56,079 bases of DNA from Dentipellis sp. KUC8613. Lineage: Eukaryota; Basidiomycota; Agaricomycetes; Russulales; Hericiaceae. The translations under genes were made by a program, and so were the position numbers. The notes under the pieces were generated by a model, which saw only the letters and a program-made list of their open reading frames with translations, made no database searches and had not been told where the DNA came from. The first letter of the stretch is position 1. Each line of letters opens with the position of its first letter. Positions 23,795 through 36,199 of the stretch are shown piece after piece. The stretch is taken from assembly GCA_002286715.1 (NCBI GenBank), contig NSJX01000068.1, positions 1-56,079 of the forward strand. The letters are read 5' to 3'.

Positions 23795-24512
23795 CACTAC
23801 ACATTCGCAGTAGTGCAGGCTTGCCCTGAATGTAGGCCTTCGTGGATCGCAGATTTTTGACACCGCTCATCTAATTATCTTATGCAGTGAATGCCGCAGA
23901 GGTGCTCAGCAAAGCTCGAACTTGTACACATTGAATACCATCACATCTCAGAGCAGGCGGGATCCCGGATCGCTGTGTGCGTGATTCGAAAGTATATCAA
24001 CGCAACGTACGACCCTATCACTTCTGGATTCGCTTGCGAAGGAACTCTTTGGGATCTCTACGAACGTCCTGGGGAAACGTATCGCCAGCCCCACCCTGAC
24101 GCGGGAAAGCAGCATACCTTGGCGCTGCAGCCTGCAGATCCTATTTGTTGCCGGTGCGCTGTGGTTCCCCCATGTCTAAGTATATATACTGGCTGATGAC
24201 TTCATTGTGCTACCTATTGCATTCGATACGAGAGATATTGCCTTAGACTCCCTCGTAGTCGATGTCGGTGGATGCGTTGGATCACCTGCCTTCTCGCTCG
24301 CGTGAGATTTCTCCAGGTTGATATGGGTCGGTCAAGAACAGCCTGACTTTCTCGAGAATGCGAAGAAAGGACGTTTCTGTAAGGTTGAAGCATACTAGAT
24401 AGCCCGAGAGTATCGCTTTTTCTTCGATGACAATGTATTCATGCTGACAAGTATCACAGCACACGACCTTCCTGCGCAGCATCAGCGAGAAATGTCAGTC
24501 TTCCTCAATCTC
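23795..24512 (+). pseudogene. Decayed O-methyltransferase (OMT3 relic)
   Basis: Pieces of the OMT exon series appear in order. A 37-nt exon 2 at 23795-23831 keeps its AG and GT neighbours. An exon-7 remnant follows (about 24020-24150: GTLWDLYERP, then LALQPADP). An exon-8 remnant begins SLVVDVGGCVGSPAFSLA and then hits a stop at about 24302. Next comes QPDFLENAKK, and an exon-10 remnant (ITAHDLPAQHQREMSVFLN, about 24450-24505) breaks off before the catalytic HDWSD. Exon 1 and the 3' end are not found. It is an old, non-functional duplicate of the OMT1/2/4 family, more diverged than the intact three are from each other. Confidence 0.8.
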
Positions 24513-24519
24513 CCACGAC

Positions 24520-26700
24520 CGTGGCATATATAGATCTCTTCGTGTCCTGCATCCAGTCGGGAGGTGCGAGGTGCATTTGTGTCGCGGTACGTCTCATTTC
24601 GTGAATTATGATTTTCACTACAGATAACTCCAACCAGCTTTACGATCCACTTGCCACAAGGAACCCGAAGTGCACTCTGGCGCTGAAGCAGTCACAGAGC
24701 GAGTTACATGCATAGTGTTACAAGGATGCAACGAACTGTCACAAGAGGTGTGAGGACGAGACAGGTGAGTGGAGTATATCGGCTTCTTCGACAGAGGAGC
24801 AGCTCACCTCATTTTCAGTGCTGTCACCGTGCAGACGAACGCTGGGAATGCATGACATGCCACGCCATAGGAACTCAAGGAAAGTGCGGCCACGGATAGT
24901 CAGCGAAGATAGAATGAAGCGGAACACAATTGAAGCGAAACGAATACACATGGCGATGGATCCCCAGGCATCAAGATGCCCGCGAGGTACGTATAAATAT
25001 ATGGGTGCCTAGATTGTGTGCGCGACCGGGCGTGGAATACCATTCGAATGGGCATTCTTCGGAGCCGTGCCTGCTGCGAAACCAGACGCCTCGATCCAAC
25101 ACTTCCGTACATGTACCCGCGCGCTTCTCGTACGGGATACAGTGCGGCTTCCGAGGGAGCGCGCAGTCGCGTTCAGGGTTGGCTGGAGCATACGGTGTTC
25201 GCGGGGTTGTGTGTACAACTCGAGGAACCAACATGCGCGCTTCTGAGCATGCCAGTACAGCGCTGGAAGCACGCAGTGGCTCAGCCTTCCGCGGCACGCT
25301 GTGCCTGGACCATTGGCAACGGCATGATTTATTCATAAGGTTCGTTCTGGACTCTCTCTAGGTGTAACTGAAATGGCTCACCTGTCTCCTGTGTTGCCTG
25401 CAACCGCCGACTCTCACCCGAAAGCGCCTTTGTGCGCGCCTGTAGGCATGAGATGTCACACGATAAAGCACCAGGCCTCGTGAGCTTCCAATGCGACCAA
25501 AATCATCAGAGGTGATAGAGCGTATACATCGGTTACCGATCTTCGAAGAGACTTGTGTGAGCCTGGTGTTGCGTGTCTAGCGCCGCGGCTGATCAGATCT
25601 GTGCCTTCCAGACGCACATTCCATTCCGTGCTTGATTGGTAGTGTCAGCCGCGGAGATATGCTACATATACTTACTACATTCACATAGACATAAGCTATG
25701 ATGCAGAACATGCAAGGGATACGAAAGAAGAGAAAGGATGGCTTTGGGCCGCCGGAAGCAAACCCGATGAGGAAGATGAACTTGCAATACAGAGGAGCCG
25801 CTTACTCGGGTCAAAGTGAGTAACCGGTGGCCGGGTGTCACGGTGTCACGAGCCATCATCACGGAATCACAGCATGGGTCTCCACCCTCGACCGTCACGT
25901 AGGTCCCGGCGTTGTCGACGCCTCAAGACCCCAACACCAACGCTGGCGCTCACCGGCAATGATATCGAACGCTTCCCCGAATCATCAGTTGGTAACTAGA
26001 AAATGTTCTATCGTCCTTGTTTGGTAACGGTTCTCATGCCAGACAGCAGATATCTGCGACAAGTTTCGTACACCGTGATCGCCGCCGCATTGCCAACGAC
26101 GATCCAGCAGCGCTACGAACAAGACGATGGCTCTAAGTTTGAGATGTATTCATGCTTCTCTACGGTCTGCGAGGGCGGTTGAGGAGCGGACACTCCAATG
26201 CGCGTGCTACGATCGTACCGGTATACTCAATACACATGAGAAAATATGCTGACAGTCTTGTCATGTAGCTTCAGAATCTACGTCTTACGACGTGGAGAAG
26301 TGGGTTTCAGTGCATCTTTCACGGCTTGCTTGTATACGCCGCGTGTCCCGGTTCTCCACTCCGAGTCGATCATGGTCAAATCGCCTTAGACCGGGAGTCA
26401 CATCCATCTCCTTCCTTTGGCTGTGCGACTCTTTCTCCATATACTCACAGACAGATCGTGTGCTCTGAAGTATCGCCTGTCAAAGGCATCTAGCCTTCTG
26501 TCTCTGATACCTTGATCTCCTTCGCATTTACTCTGGCGGGCTGACCCACGTCCAATGTGCAACCGTCTGGCTCGGGCTTTGACTACCTCGCGCTGATCTC
26601 TCAGCATCAAGTCCAGCGGCAATCTCATGAAATTTTAAAGACGGAATAATTATAAAGAGTCACCTGGGTTGCCGTGGCGCCTCCCTAACTCCTCTGTTGA
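24520..26700. other. Unassigned stretch with possible membrane-protein exon relics on the minus strand
   Basis: On the minus strand at about 25660-25800 a frame reads YCKFIFLIGFASGGPKPSF and then a second hydrophobic run ending near a GTAAGT. Around 24880-24950 FRFILSSLTI is followed by a hydrophilic tail. Both resemble pieces of seven-helix proteins such as DUF6533, but I cannot chain them into a gene. The 24.97-25.36 kb interval is GC-rich and open in several frames without motifs. Confidence 0.25.
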
Positions 26701-26750
26701 CCTTATATTTGCCGTTTCTAAATCTTGTCGCAACAGTCCACGTTCTTGGG

Positions 26751-28615
26751 ATGTTTCTCTCAAGCCCGACCTCTGCTCTTTTCTCCCTTGTAGGGGCTAC
26801 GATGGCCTTCGCTTCCATTGGCCCTATTACGGACTTGCATATTGTTAACTCACCAATTTCTCCCGATGGCTTTCTTCGCGAGTATGCATCTGCGATCACT
26901 TATATTTATTTATTGCTGGTCCTTTAATGATAGCGCCGTCGTCGCTGAAGGCACTTTCCCTGGCCCCATAATCAAAGGCAAAAAAGGTGAGTTCATTTGT
27001 CTATCGACATACCGTGACTTATCTGCAATCTTCCACTGAGGCCGGGATTCGCCCGTGAGTATCGCCTCACACGCAGATCAATACCATGCCAACTCATTGA
27101 CGTTCTTCAGTGCTTTCAACTCTACTCTCATCAATGGCCTAGGTCGCTCCGTGAACGGCACGAAGTCGCCCTTGGCTGTTGTATCGGTCATGCATGGAAA
27201 ACGGTATGCGATCCCGATCATTTTCCTACCAGAGCTGACGCCTCTCGATGTCACCAGCTATCGGTTCCGATTACTGAACATGGCGTGTGACCCAAACTAT
27301 AATTTCACCATCGACGGCCATTCGATGACCATCATCGAAGCGGACGGTGTCAGCGTCAAGCCCTACGTTGTTGACTCTATTCAAATATACGCTAGTATGT
27401 GGCTTTATTCTATGCTCTTCAATGACGCTCAGACTGAGTATTAGGTCAACGCTATTCGTTCGTCGTGAGTTTTGACTTCTGATATCCCGAATTGTCCAAA
27501 TTCTGAGAAGGTCCCTAGTTGAATGCCAATCAGACTACCAGCAACTACTGTGAGCGACGCTTCTCATGGCTGTCTCGCCACGCTGACAGCGAGAAAACAG
27601 GGATCCGCGCGGTTCCTAATTCTGGGGCTCAGGTGTTTGATGGAGGAATCAACTCCGCGATCCTGCGCTATGCTGGAGCAGCAAATGCTGAGCCGAAAAC
27701 TCCTTCCACGCCCAGTGTCCGGCCCATGCTAGAGACTAATCTCCACGTAAGCTGCCGTACTTTGATTCTTGCCCCAACCACATCTAAGTAGTGCCTATCA
27801 AAAAGCCTCTCGAAGCCAAGCCTGCCGTACGTGACCATTCCTCGAACATCAAGGAAAATTGTGCTTATTCAATTTTTATCTTTCCAGCCTGGGGCCGCTG
27901 AACCAGGAGCTGTGGATATCCAACTCGAATTGAACGTCACTCTGACAGACGACCAAACAAGATTCGCCATCAACGGCGCCACATTCATGCCCCCGCCCGT
28001 CCCGGTACTCCTCCAGCTCCTCAGCGGCGCCAAGCAGGCCGCCAAGATCGTGCCATCGGGGAGCATCTACAAACTTCCGCGGGGCAAGACCGTCGAGCTC
28101 AATATCCCGGGCGGCGTCGTCGGTGGAGGGCACCCCATCCATGTTCACGGCGTAAGTATTCCGTTTTTATCAGTTCCGCACCGGATTCTAATGAAGCAAT
28201 GGGTTGCTACAGCACAATTTCGCTGTTGTTCGAAGTGCAGGCAGCGACGTTGTGAATTACGAGACGCCTGTCTGGCGCGACACCTTCAATATGGGCTCGA
28301 CGGCCTCCGACAACGCAACCATCAGGTTCGTCACCGACAACACTGGCCCCTGGTTCCTGCATTGGTACGCCCAATAGAACTTTTGCCCACCTCGGACGTC
28401 CTCACTAACGATTAGACTCTCAGCCACATTGACTGGCATCTGCAAGGGTAATCCATCCAGATTCTCCTCGCTGCAGATACTCATGATTCTCCGCTAGTGG
28501 TTTCGCCGTCGTGCTGGCCGAGGATATTCCCAATGTCCGCACCGTGGATCAACCCACGCAGGCATGGAAGGATTTCTGCCCGGCGTACAACCGATCGCAG
28601 TCGAACCAGCACTAG
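26751..28615 (+). pseudogene. Laccase (multicopper oxidase) pseudogene lacking its first copper sites
   Basis: Laccases are secreted four-copper enzymes that oxidise phenols. Exon 1 (MFLSSPTSALFSLVGATMAF) includes a signal-peptide-like stretch and then GPITDLHIVNSPISPDGF. EGTFPGPIIKGKKG follows to about 26987. Instead of the exons holding the HWHG and HSH copper ligands, the sequence jumps within about 70 bases to a piece like ADQYHANSL and then TLINGLGRSVNGT. From there the order is normal: DGHSMTIIEADGV, NSAILRYAGAA, NGATFMPPPVPVL, and the late ligand blocks HPIHVHG and CHIDWHLQ, then FAVVLAEDIPNV and a stop at 28615. NANQTTSNY is followed by a Cys and stop where Trp is usual. So about 100 residues and two of the four histidine motifs are gone. 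It is not a functional oxidase. Confidence 0.85.
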
Positions 28616-30280
28616 CAACCTTTTCCGTTCGCTCCGTGAATGCTCGAGTACGGTTTGGGTAATATAGACTTGTGTTAGCCTCTCATCGCGGTATAGCCTA
28701 ATACGGGGTTCGCGTTGGATTAATTAGTTGACTATGGTAGTAGGACTTTGATTTTTATGGCTCACCTTCATCCGCAATAGTAAACTCGGACCAGTTCCCT
28801 GCTCCTGCAATTAGTTTGCACTTGCCGCAGCTCCATAGTTTTCGGAATCTGAGCCAACAATCGCTTCAAGAGTGAGTGTCAGGCGCGCCTTCACGTGCAA
28901 GAATCTACCGTCTCTGTGGTATCGGGCGGGAAGAGGAAAGGAGAACCAGTGCATGGGCACATCGCCAGAATTATACAAAATCGTGATCCGACGATTGACA
29001 CGAGAACTTCACCTTAAATTTCCGGACGCTATTGTATGAAGTTATGCATATGAGCACGTAGAATGCAAACAGAATGCGATACACACGTTTTCATAGCAGA
29101 ATAATTTGGTTTTACAATTCGGAAGACTCTAATTTACTTCCCAGGTTCAGTCTCACCGCGCTCCTCTTCGGAAGATGCCGGAAACGGTCCACGCTCCCAG
29201 TGTAATCCTCGAATGTTTTGACACTCTTTTCATCACTACTTCACTCCATGCTTGGCGACAAAGAACTCGACATACAGAAGCATCTCTGACGAGGGGCCAA
29301 TTGTCAATGTCTGACGATCTCCTACTGCGCGCCGATGATGACCACTCGCCCTCAACGAAAAGCTGCGTTTCCAGATCAACTCCCAACGTTCGTCCTCTGT
29401 CAGAGCATGGCCTACACGCAACTCGCCGTGACATTCTCTCAGTCCATTACGTCTCACCAAATTATCTTTCCTAGCCTTTTGTGGCGACACCTGCTGTACG
29501 TTGATATTGTCTGACTAATTATGGACAATGCTCACTCGACGTCCATTTCTTAGCCCACTGCCTTCGAGCGGGAGGCGTAGATCTCCGGATTGATCTCGCA
29601 ATTGCCGCCATAGAAAATTAGACGAGAATCAACACCAGTGGAGTAACAGTCAAAGCTCCCACTATCCCAGTCATTCTCCAGGTCCCTAATGGCGTCAGGC
29701 AAGCTCCCGAACTCATGCCTACCGGAAGTGTCTACAATTTTCAGTGTGAAAATATAAATAAAGATTTCAGGCGGCTCCATTGGTGGAGTACACGCTGGCA
29801 TATAGAGGACACACAGCCAGGAACGAACAAGATCCAGCGATATACAGTTAGCATGGCCGAGTCGGTCTCTCATCCCAAAGGCTGCCTCAATCGTGCTGTT
29901 GAGTTGCGTACGCATCAGGTGGCTTGACTTACATGACATCTGATCTGGTTATCCTCGCTCCTTGGATTGCCCCTAGCGTACAGCATACATCCACCCTTTC
30001 ATCACGTCAAATATTCGGACGACAGGCCAAAGATGAGAACAATCATCTCGTTTCGACGTTCGTCTAGCGAGAGGTTCTAGCAGTATCACTTAGAAACCTC
30101 CCCCTTGATGATCAGCTTACCGCAAGATCCGCATCCGCCCCACTACAGCCAAAAGTGCGAGGAATCTCCTACTTATCGCTGGGCTGTATGACACACATCG
30201 ATCAGTTACTTCTGTGCATCATCTCATTGCTCCGTTGTGGGCATAGAATGGCCGGAATCCATATGATTCCCGAGAAAGGA
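28616..30280. other. Intergenic, with one unidentified open frame on the minus strand
   Basis: Within this interval a 129-codon minus-strand frame (29550-29939) includes DTSGRHEFGSLPDAIRDLEN and CYSTGVDSRLIFYGGN and reads like protein. I do not recognise it and see no flanking exons. The rest shows nothing I can support. Confidence 0.3.
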
Positions 30281-30283
30281 TCC

Positions 30284-30291
30284 CATAAATA
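30284..30291 (+). promoter_or_regulatory. TATA-like element of UbiA-C
   Basis: CATAAATA lies about 70 bases before the possible start codons of UbiA-C. This is the weakest of the four UbiA TATA elements. Confidence 0.35.
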
Positions 30292-30358
30292 CAGCTTATG
30301 TCGAAGCTGTATCGCGATCTCAGGACTGTTCGCTCTCTACTTTCGCTCACTCACCGCA

Positions 30359-31664
30359 ATGGGAATGGCAACGCCCAAGCTTTTCACACTGCTGTCCTTG
30401 CCGACTTGTACAGAGCTTCAAGCATGTCTGGAATTATGCAGACTTTCGCTTGCGTATAATTTCACCGGGTTCTGGGCTATCTGGGCTCCAACCGGTAAGC
30501 TGATCCTGCTGAATCTGTTGCGTATATACCTCTTACACTCTCATACCAGCTTGGTCTGTTCTGATGGCGTACCATGTCCAAGATGGCATTTCGATTCTAG
30601 CCGTACTTCGATGTCTCGGTCAGTACATTCCTCTTTGTGTTGGCATTCAGTCTCTTGTAAGTCAATCGAGTTGCAGTATTTAGGTGCTTACTAATTACTG
30701 ACTTTTCCTTTGGCGTAGATGATGACGATCGACGACATCATGGACCATGACATTGACATTCTAGTGTCGCGCACTCGGACGCGCCCAATTCCCCGAGGCG
30801 CGATATCGCTTCCACGCGCTTGGCTATTCTTTTCCATACAAGCTGCAATCGGCGTCTACTGCGCAAATGTTTTTCTTAGCGCAACTTCGTGAGCGTTTTC
30901 CTCTCTCGGATATTCCGATCGTCGAGCTCACAACTAAGAACTCACCTCAGCTTCTATCTATCTATGTCAACATGGCCTATACTTTTTTCGTATCCGACGC
31001 TCAAGGTGAGCCACTAACCGGATCCCGAATCCTAGCGCTCACCCTCTCGGTAGCGTTGGACGAGCATTGCTCCCATTCCACTTGTAATCTATTTCATCGC
31101 GTTGGGTCATTCGTAAATTCACCCCGGCTTCTTAGGGTGTCGTATTCAACATCGGCACTTGTATGGGTTGGAGCGATATCAGCATGCGGCCGCAAATGAG
31201 CTGGGGCACCGTGTTTCCCCTGTACGTTGCGGCATGCCTATGGACCATCTGTTACGAGACTATCTACCAACATCAGGTAGGTGATCACCGCGTCTCCTTG
31301 TGCCGCTTCTAATGCCTACGTACCGTATACCTGTTAGGACCGAGCGGACGACGAAAAAATAGGAATATACTCCATGGCTCGCCTTTTCGGAACAGCGACG
31401 ATCCCTCTCTGTGGAGCTGCAGGAGTGGGGTTCTTCGCGATCCTCGCCTATCTTGGTGTCAGGTATCAGTTCGAGCTCCCGTTCTTTTTCAGTATTAGTT
31501 TTGCGACGGGGCTGGTTGTGCATCGCTTGTCGCGCACCAATATTGATAGCCCTGAGAGCTGCCGCACGTTCTTCTTAGGCATGCCATTCATTTCTCAGGT
31601 TGTCATAGCTGGCTTAGCGTCCGACGCCATACATTACCGGCTTTTGCGGGGGATTCCTCTTTGA
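30359..31664 (+). CDS. UbiA-type prenyltransferase or terpene-cyclase-like membrane enzyme, copy C
   Basis: Seven exons end at 30494, 30656, 30888, 31005, 31083, 31276 and 31664. From exon 2 onward the lengths (107-170-55-30-141-327) equal those of copies A, B and D. Two in-frame ATGs (30359 and 30365) open exon 1, giving 321 or 319 residues; I took the first. The first aspartate motif is MMTIDDIMDHDIDILVSRTR. The second is YETIYQHQDRADDEKIGIYS. Exon 4 (YLSMSTWPILFSYPTLK) and the 30-nt exon 5 (WTSIAPIPL) were fixed by alignment to the paralogues. The gene ends convergent with the P450 gene at 31.9 kb. No DUF6533 gene sits directly beside it, unlike the other three copies. Confidence 0.9.
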
Positions 31665-31898
31665 AACGCGAACACTGTAGTCTCTGGCCATTCCTCGTTT
31701 GTGCAATAGCCAAAAGATTACTTCTCGCTGAGATTGTCATATAAACGTGAGATATACAATCACATTGTCGCGGGGTCGAAGAGTTTATGCTTCTATAATT
31801 ACAAGACATTGTTTTCGCCATTATGCTCGCGGCACGGGCTCGTCATTTCGAAGGAAAGCATGGTTTTTCTTCTTCTGCTAATCGTAGGATATACTCAG

Positions 31899-34115
31899 CT
31901 ATGCATCTCCATTCCGTCGCACTGTTTCCACCAGTGCTCTCGCTGCTTCCGTCCGCGCCACAATGTTGCACTTAAATGGAGGGGGATGGCTATAGAACAT
32001 CACAGCCTCAGTCAGCTTTTTTCAATGTCGTATTCCTTGATAAATTGATCACACCTAATCAAACCGTCCGTATACTCGAAAGATGCTGGACAGTCAGGTG
32101 GGGGAGAGATATTGAAAACGGACAGCACCATCGCGCATGTCATAAAGAGCGAAGTATCCGCAAGGAGCAAACCTACGCAACGCAAGACATGGGAACGTTG
32201 TCATCCCGAAACACGATCACGAGTGCAGCGCACTTACCGGGGCAGGACCTATAGTAGCACAGAATTCATGATTAGCCGAAGACGATGACCATTACATCTC
32301 GTACGCCGCAGCGAAACTTGCTGCGCATGCATCGGACGAAGCCACGTACCGTCTGCCAAAACCAAATGCAATGTTACGAGGATCACATTCCGAAACTTTC
32401 TCGGCGGTGTTAATGAACCGTTCAGGTTTGAATGCCACGGGGTCCTGGTACAGTTTCTCGTCGTGTAACATTTTCCTGTGAACGAATCATGAGAAAATGG
32501 AGATATGACAGGTGGAAATGAGCCCATACCACACATTTGGAACGATATTAGATCCCTTAGGGATATGATACCCATTGTAAACATCATCTTTCATGGCACG
32601 ACGTGGGCCGCCTGCGCACAAGGTTGTACATAACTCAGTATGACGCATGAAACAACTGGTGACTGCCTACCTATTGGCCCGAGGGGATTCCAGCGCAAAA
32701 CTTCAGAAACGAGGGCTTCAATGTACGGGAGGCGCGCACGGTCAGCAAGGCTTGGTAGGCGGTGATTGCCAATGACGGCATCGAGCTCAGCCTGTGCTTT
32801 GCGCTGGACGTCGAGATGTAGCATCATGGCTAAAAAGAACGATGAGGTCGCCGAGACTGTCTATAAGGATTATACGCGTCACAATTTCACGGCGTCATAG
32901 AGGTTTTAAAGGGAACATACGGTGTCAGCTCCGGCTAGGGGTTCATGAACCAGAGACACAACAGGAGCGAGAGCGTAAGGTATGGATATATGGTGATGTG
33001 CTGACAACATACCAGACATGATCGTTGAGGCGGTCCATTTGATGCTATACTCATACTCCGGGGTCATATTCTCACTCTTCTCCAATAGATGAGTGAGCGT
33101 GAAAGACGGAAGTGCAGTCCCTTTTTCCTGTACACGTGAGGTTGCAGCAAAAATGAATCATGAAAAGAAGAAACAGAACGCACCATCTCTTCCTTGACAT
33201 ACGAATGCGGGAGGTCGACCATGTCGTTCAAGACCAAACTCCATTCCTTTGCCTTCTGCTTCCACGCCGTCCCAGGGACCCAATCGGGCACGAAGCGCAC
33301 TTGATCAATCGTCTATTGAGTGTTCGTGAAATTGTAGGACTTTTTTAAGACACACGCATCGGGAAGATATCCACGAGGAACGCTCCAGGGCGCATCGACT
33401 GAGAAAATTGGTGGGCAGCGAGCGCAGCGAGACGTATGAATGGATCATCGTTTCCCTGGGCATTGTATCCATGTGATATCTTCAGGATGATCGCGCCTGC
33501 GTTCCTATGTAAGATCCGTTCAGGTCAGGAAGAAGAGAAATACAGAAGTTGTTAGTCTCACAGCCGAAGATGCTGGCGGAAAAGCTGAGGTGTTTCGAGT
33601 AGACGGACAAGGAGTTGCATGGTCTCCATCTCGATTGTTTCGTGAAATGGACGGAACGCAGCCTGCGTTCCAAAAACTTGATGAAACAACCTGCGAGATT
33701 CGCGCGTGTGTGGTCCATATCGTGCAAGAGTGAGTGACGATTTCCACCCGACGATCTCTCCAGCAAAGTGGAGTATCGGGCGGTCACAGTATATATGTCC
33801 TCTCTTATCAAGCAACGCAGAGGCGGCTTCGAAAGTATTGAGGATAATGACGGGCTGGCCGAAAAGAGAGACATGTATGATTGGACCTGAAGGGGTTGAG
33901 ATGGGCGGAAAAAGAGAACGAGTAGGCGTACCATATTCGTCACCCCAGCGTGCAAACATTTTCCATTCTTGGGTGCTCGGCATAGTGAGAACATTGCCGA
34001 TGAACGGCAAGCCAGGTGGGCCAGGTGGTAAGGGGGAGGATCCGCGTCCTAGAACGCGCCAAAGAATGAGACCCAAAAAGGCACCTGCAGCGATAGTCAA
34101 CGCAAGCGATGGCAT
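31899..34115 (-). CDS. Cytochrome P450 monooxygenase 1
   Basis: P450s insert oxygen into lipophilic substrates at the ER membrane. The N-terminus has a membrane anchor (LALTIAAGAFLGLILW) and the proline hinge [16 protein letters not shown]. Exon structure matches P450-2, including the 325-nt second exon, a 14-nt microexon coding the I-helix centre (AGADT) and an 11-nt microexon coding the haem cysteine. Key motifs are the K-helix EVLRWNP (ExxR), FKPERF, and the haem loop FGFGRRSCPG assembled across an intron. The C-terminal exon reads [11 protein letters not shown] and ends at 31899. I chose the ATG at 34115 because it aligns with the start of P450-2 and a TATA element lies only about 40 bases upstream. 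The ATG at 34133 would add six residues. It is of the CYP64-like type that databases often call O-methylsterigmatocystin oxidoreductase-like. No lesion was seen. Confidence 0.87.
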
Positions 34116-34133
34116 GGGAGGTGGTACGGACAA

Positions 34134-35510
34134 CGACAGTGAATAAGCCAGAGGCCTTTATACGTCGTATTCCCCGTCTGAAGCGGGTTTGGAAAATTTG
34201 GGGGCGAAGATAACAAAAAAGAAAGCTTTCAGGTCAGGTGGAGCCTCGGCGTTGTCATGCTATGGCGACATCCTTATTAGATGCATTCGTTTTCTGAACC
34301 CGTATGACAAGTCATACAGGCCGTCAGCGGCTGAAGCGCTGATGTTCTATAGAGCGATGTATGGGCAGTGATATTTCTATTTCTGTCCATGTGAGCAATC
34401 GTCACCTTCTAGAGAAATCCTAGCGCCGCCGAGGATCGCGAGTGCGAGCGTTTCATGACGGCCATCTCATGATAGCCGCCGCGATAGCGATACGAAAGAT
34501 AGCATTTTTCTTGAATGAGTGGATTCATTCGTGCTCCACATATCCCCACAAAGTACACGTAGATAACATGTAAGACCTTCTAAACTTCAGAACAATGAAA
34601 ACGCACCTTCGCCGATCAGCCCATTTTGCAACGTACAGCCCGTATCCTTGGGATGTGGACACCTGAGACCGCCCGAAAAACGCCTTTCCGCACCACGGTC
34701 ACCCGAAAAATGGTATACAGAAACAGTGAGCCGTATTCCCAAGGTCAGCCGGGAGAATCTCGTGGGGACCGCGCGACAGTGATGGCTTGGAGAGGTGGGA
34801 GACCCACCGTACCACATGCTGGTGATCCACCGATGATCAGAAGGAACGGTTCAAGAGAACTTCCAGGCGTTCTGATTGAGCTTAAGGAACAAGTGCAGGA
34901 AGGGAACGAAGTTGAAGCAGAGCAAGCAGACGACCTTGAAGGTAATACTAGTAGTACAGGTACTGCAACGGTTCTACCCCGTACGCGTACGTGTGACTCA
35001 GACTGAACTTCGAGCGAGAAAGCCACTTACACGTCACGCGTCACGCTCATGACTGGGGGCTTGTATTTGAAATGCGACTAATCGTTCGCGCTCGGAGTGA
35101 AAGATCGACGCGCGTCAAGGCGGATGGATGGACAAGATCGGACGTTCTGTAGCGCGTCGCGGCCATACAGGCCCGAAGAGAATTGTATTTCTTGAGGTTA
35201 CATGCCACTGTAAGAGAAGAAACGAACCCCGTAAAGAAAGGGAAGGGAGGGCTGGGTAAGCGAAAAGTAGAGCTACTGAGCGGACACGAAGTTCGTCCAC
35301 CGAAGGACATAAAAAGTATGAGGCACGGTACGTACCTGAGCGGACACGAAGTTCGTCAACGAGGAGGAGACCTCGCCGGCGCGCGACGTATCCGCTCAGG
35401 CGGATGCTGGCGGATGCAACTGGAAAAGGGAAATATAGCCCACGGGAGGACTCGCAGTCCATGGCGAACGATGATCAACGGCTCGCTGAGAGCGCTGCGT
35501 TGGTATGACG
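34134..35510. other. Intergenic region, including the P450-1 promoter
   Basis: A minus-strand TATA element (TATAAAGG, 34155-34162) serves P450-1. A 22-bp direct repeat (ctgagcggacacgaagttcgtc) occurs at about 35277 and 35337. No gene is supported; open frames on the plus strand here continue into the minisatellite and are probably non-coding. Confidence 0.4.
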
Positions 35511-35513
35511 GGA

Positions 35514-35717
35514 GGCTCACGGAGAGCGAAAAGGTTACGGAGAGCGAAAGGCTCACGGAGAGCGGAAGGCTCGTGAAGAGCGAATGGCTCACGGAGAGCA
35601 GGAAGGCTCACGGAGAGCGGGGAGGCTCACGGAGAGCAGGACAGCTCACGGAGAGCGAAGAAGGCTCACGGAGAGCGAAGAAGGCTCACGGAGAGCGAAG
35701 AAGGCTCACGGAGAGCA
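35514..35717. repeat. Minisatellite of GGCTCACGGAGAGCGAA-type units
   Basis: About eleven degenerate tandem units of 15-20 bases share a CACGGAGAGCRRA core. The last three full units (GAAGAAGGCTCACGGAGAGC) are identical, suggesting recent local amplification. Unit length varies, so no single reading frame is kept throughout. Confidence 0.85.
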
Positions 35718-36199
35718 TGCGCAGAGGGCTCGCGAAGATCTGGAAAGGACTCGGGTCTTGTCCGAGGCTTCGCGCGACGATTAGCCTTGATAAAAATAGA
35801 GCCTTTTAATCGCGAAATTTTTGACTCCCGCGGTGTGCAGGCATGAGCAAGTCACGGGCCCGGACCATTCTTCTGGTTTTGTCGTCAGAGTCTCTGACAC
35901 CGAGACAAAATCCCATTCTGCGAATCGCAATCACATCTTTCATCTTGGATCTAATTTATGTCTTGGAAGGTTCTGGCCGTTGACTCCCGCCATGATTGTG
36001 GAACTCGTCAGAATTCTGACCGTCCATCCCAACATCACTGGTATCTGGGCCGTGAATGGAATCAAAACCGGATGCTTGTGCACTGCCGTGATTTTCCGGC
36101 AATTCATCACGAGCATCCCTTTTGCAATCCCCGCGAAGCATGCATAAGAGTAATCCATATACAATCGTCCTACAAGATGCGTATAAGCGCCAAACACAA
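35718..36199. other. 3' flank of UbiA-D
   Basis: A 108-codon plus-strand frame at 35821-36147 has no motif, and I see no splice partners. No gene is called. Confidence 0.35.

Noticed and set aside
35461..35809. Protein made of repeated LTESE units
   Set aside because: The repeat units vary in length and change frame; composition and context fit a non-coding minisatellite.
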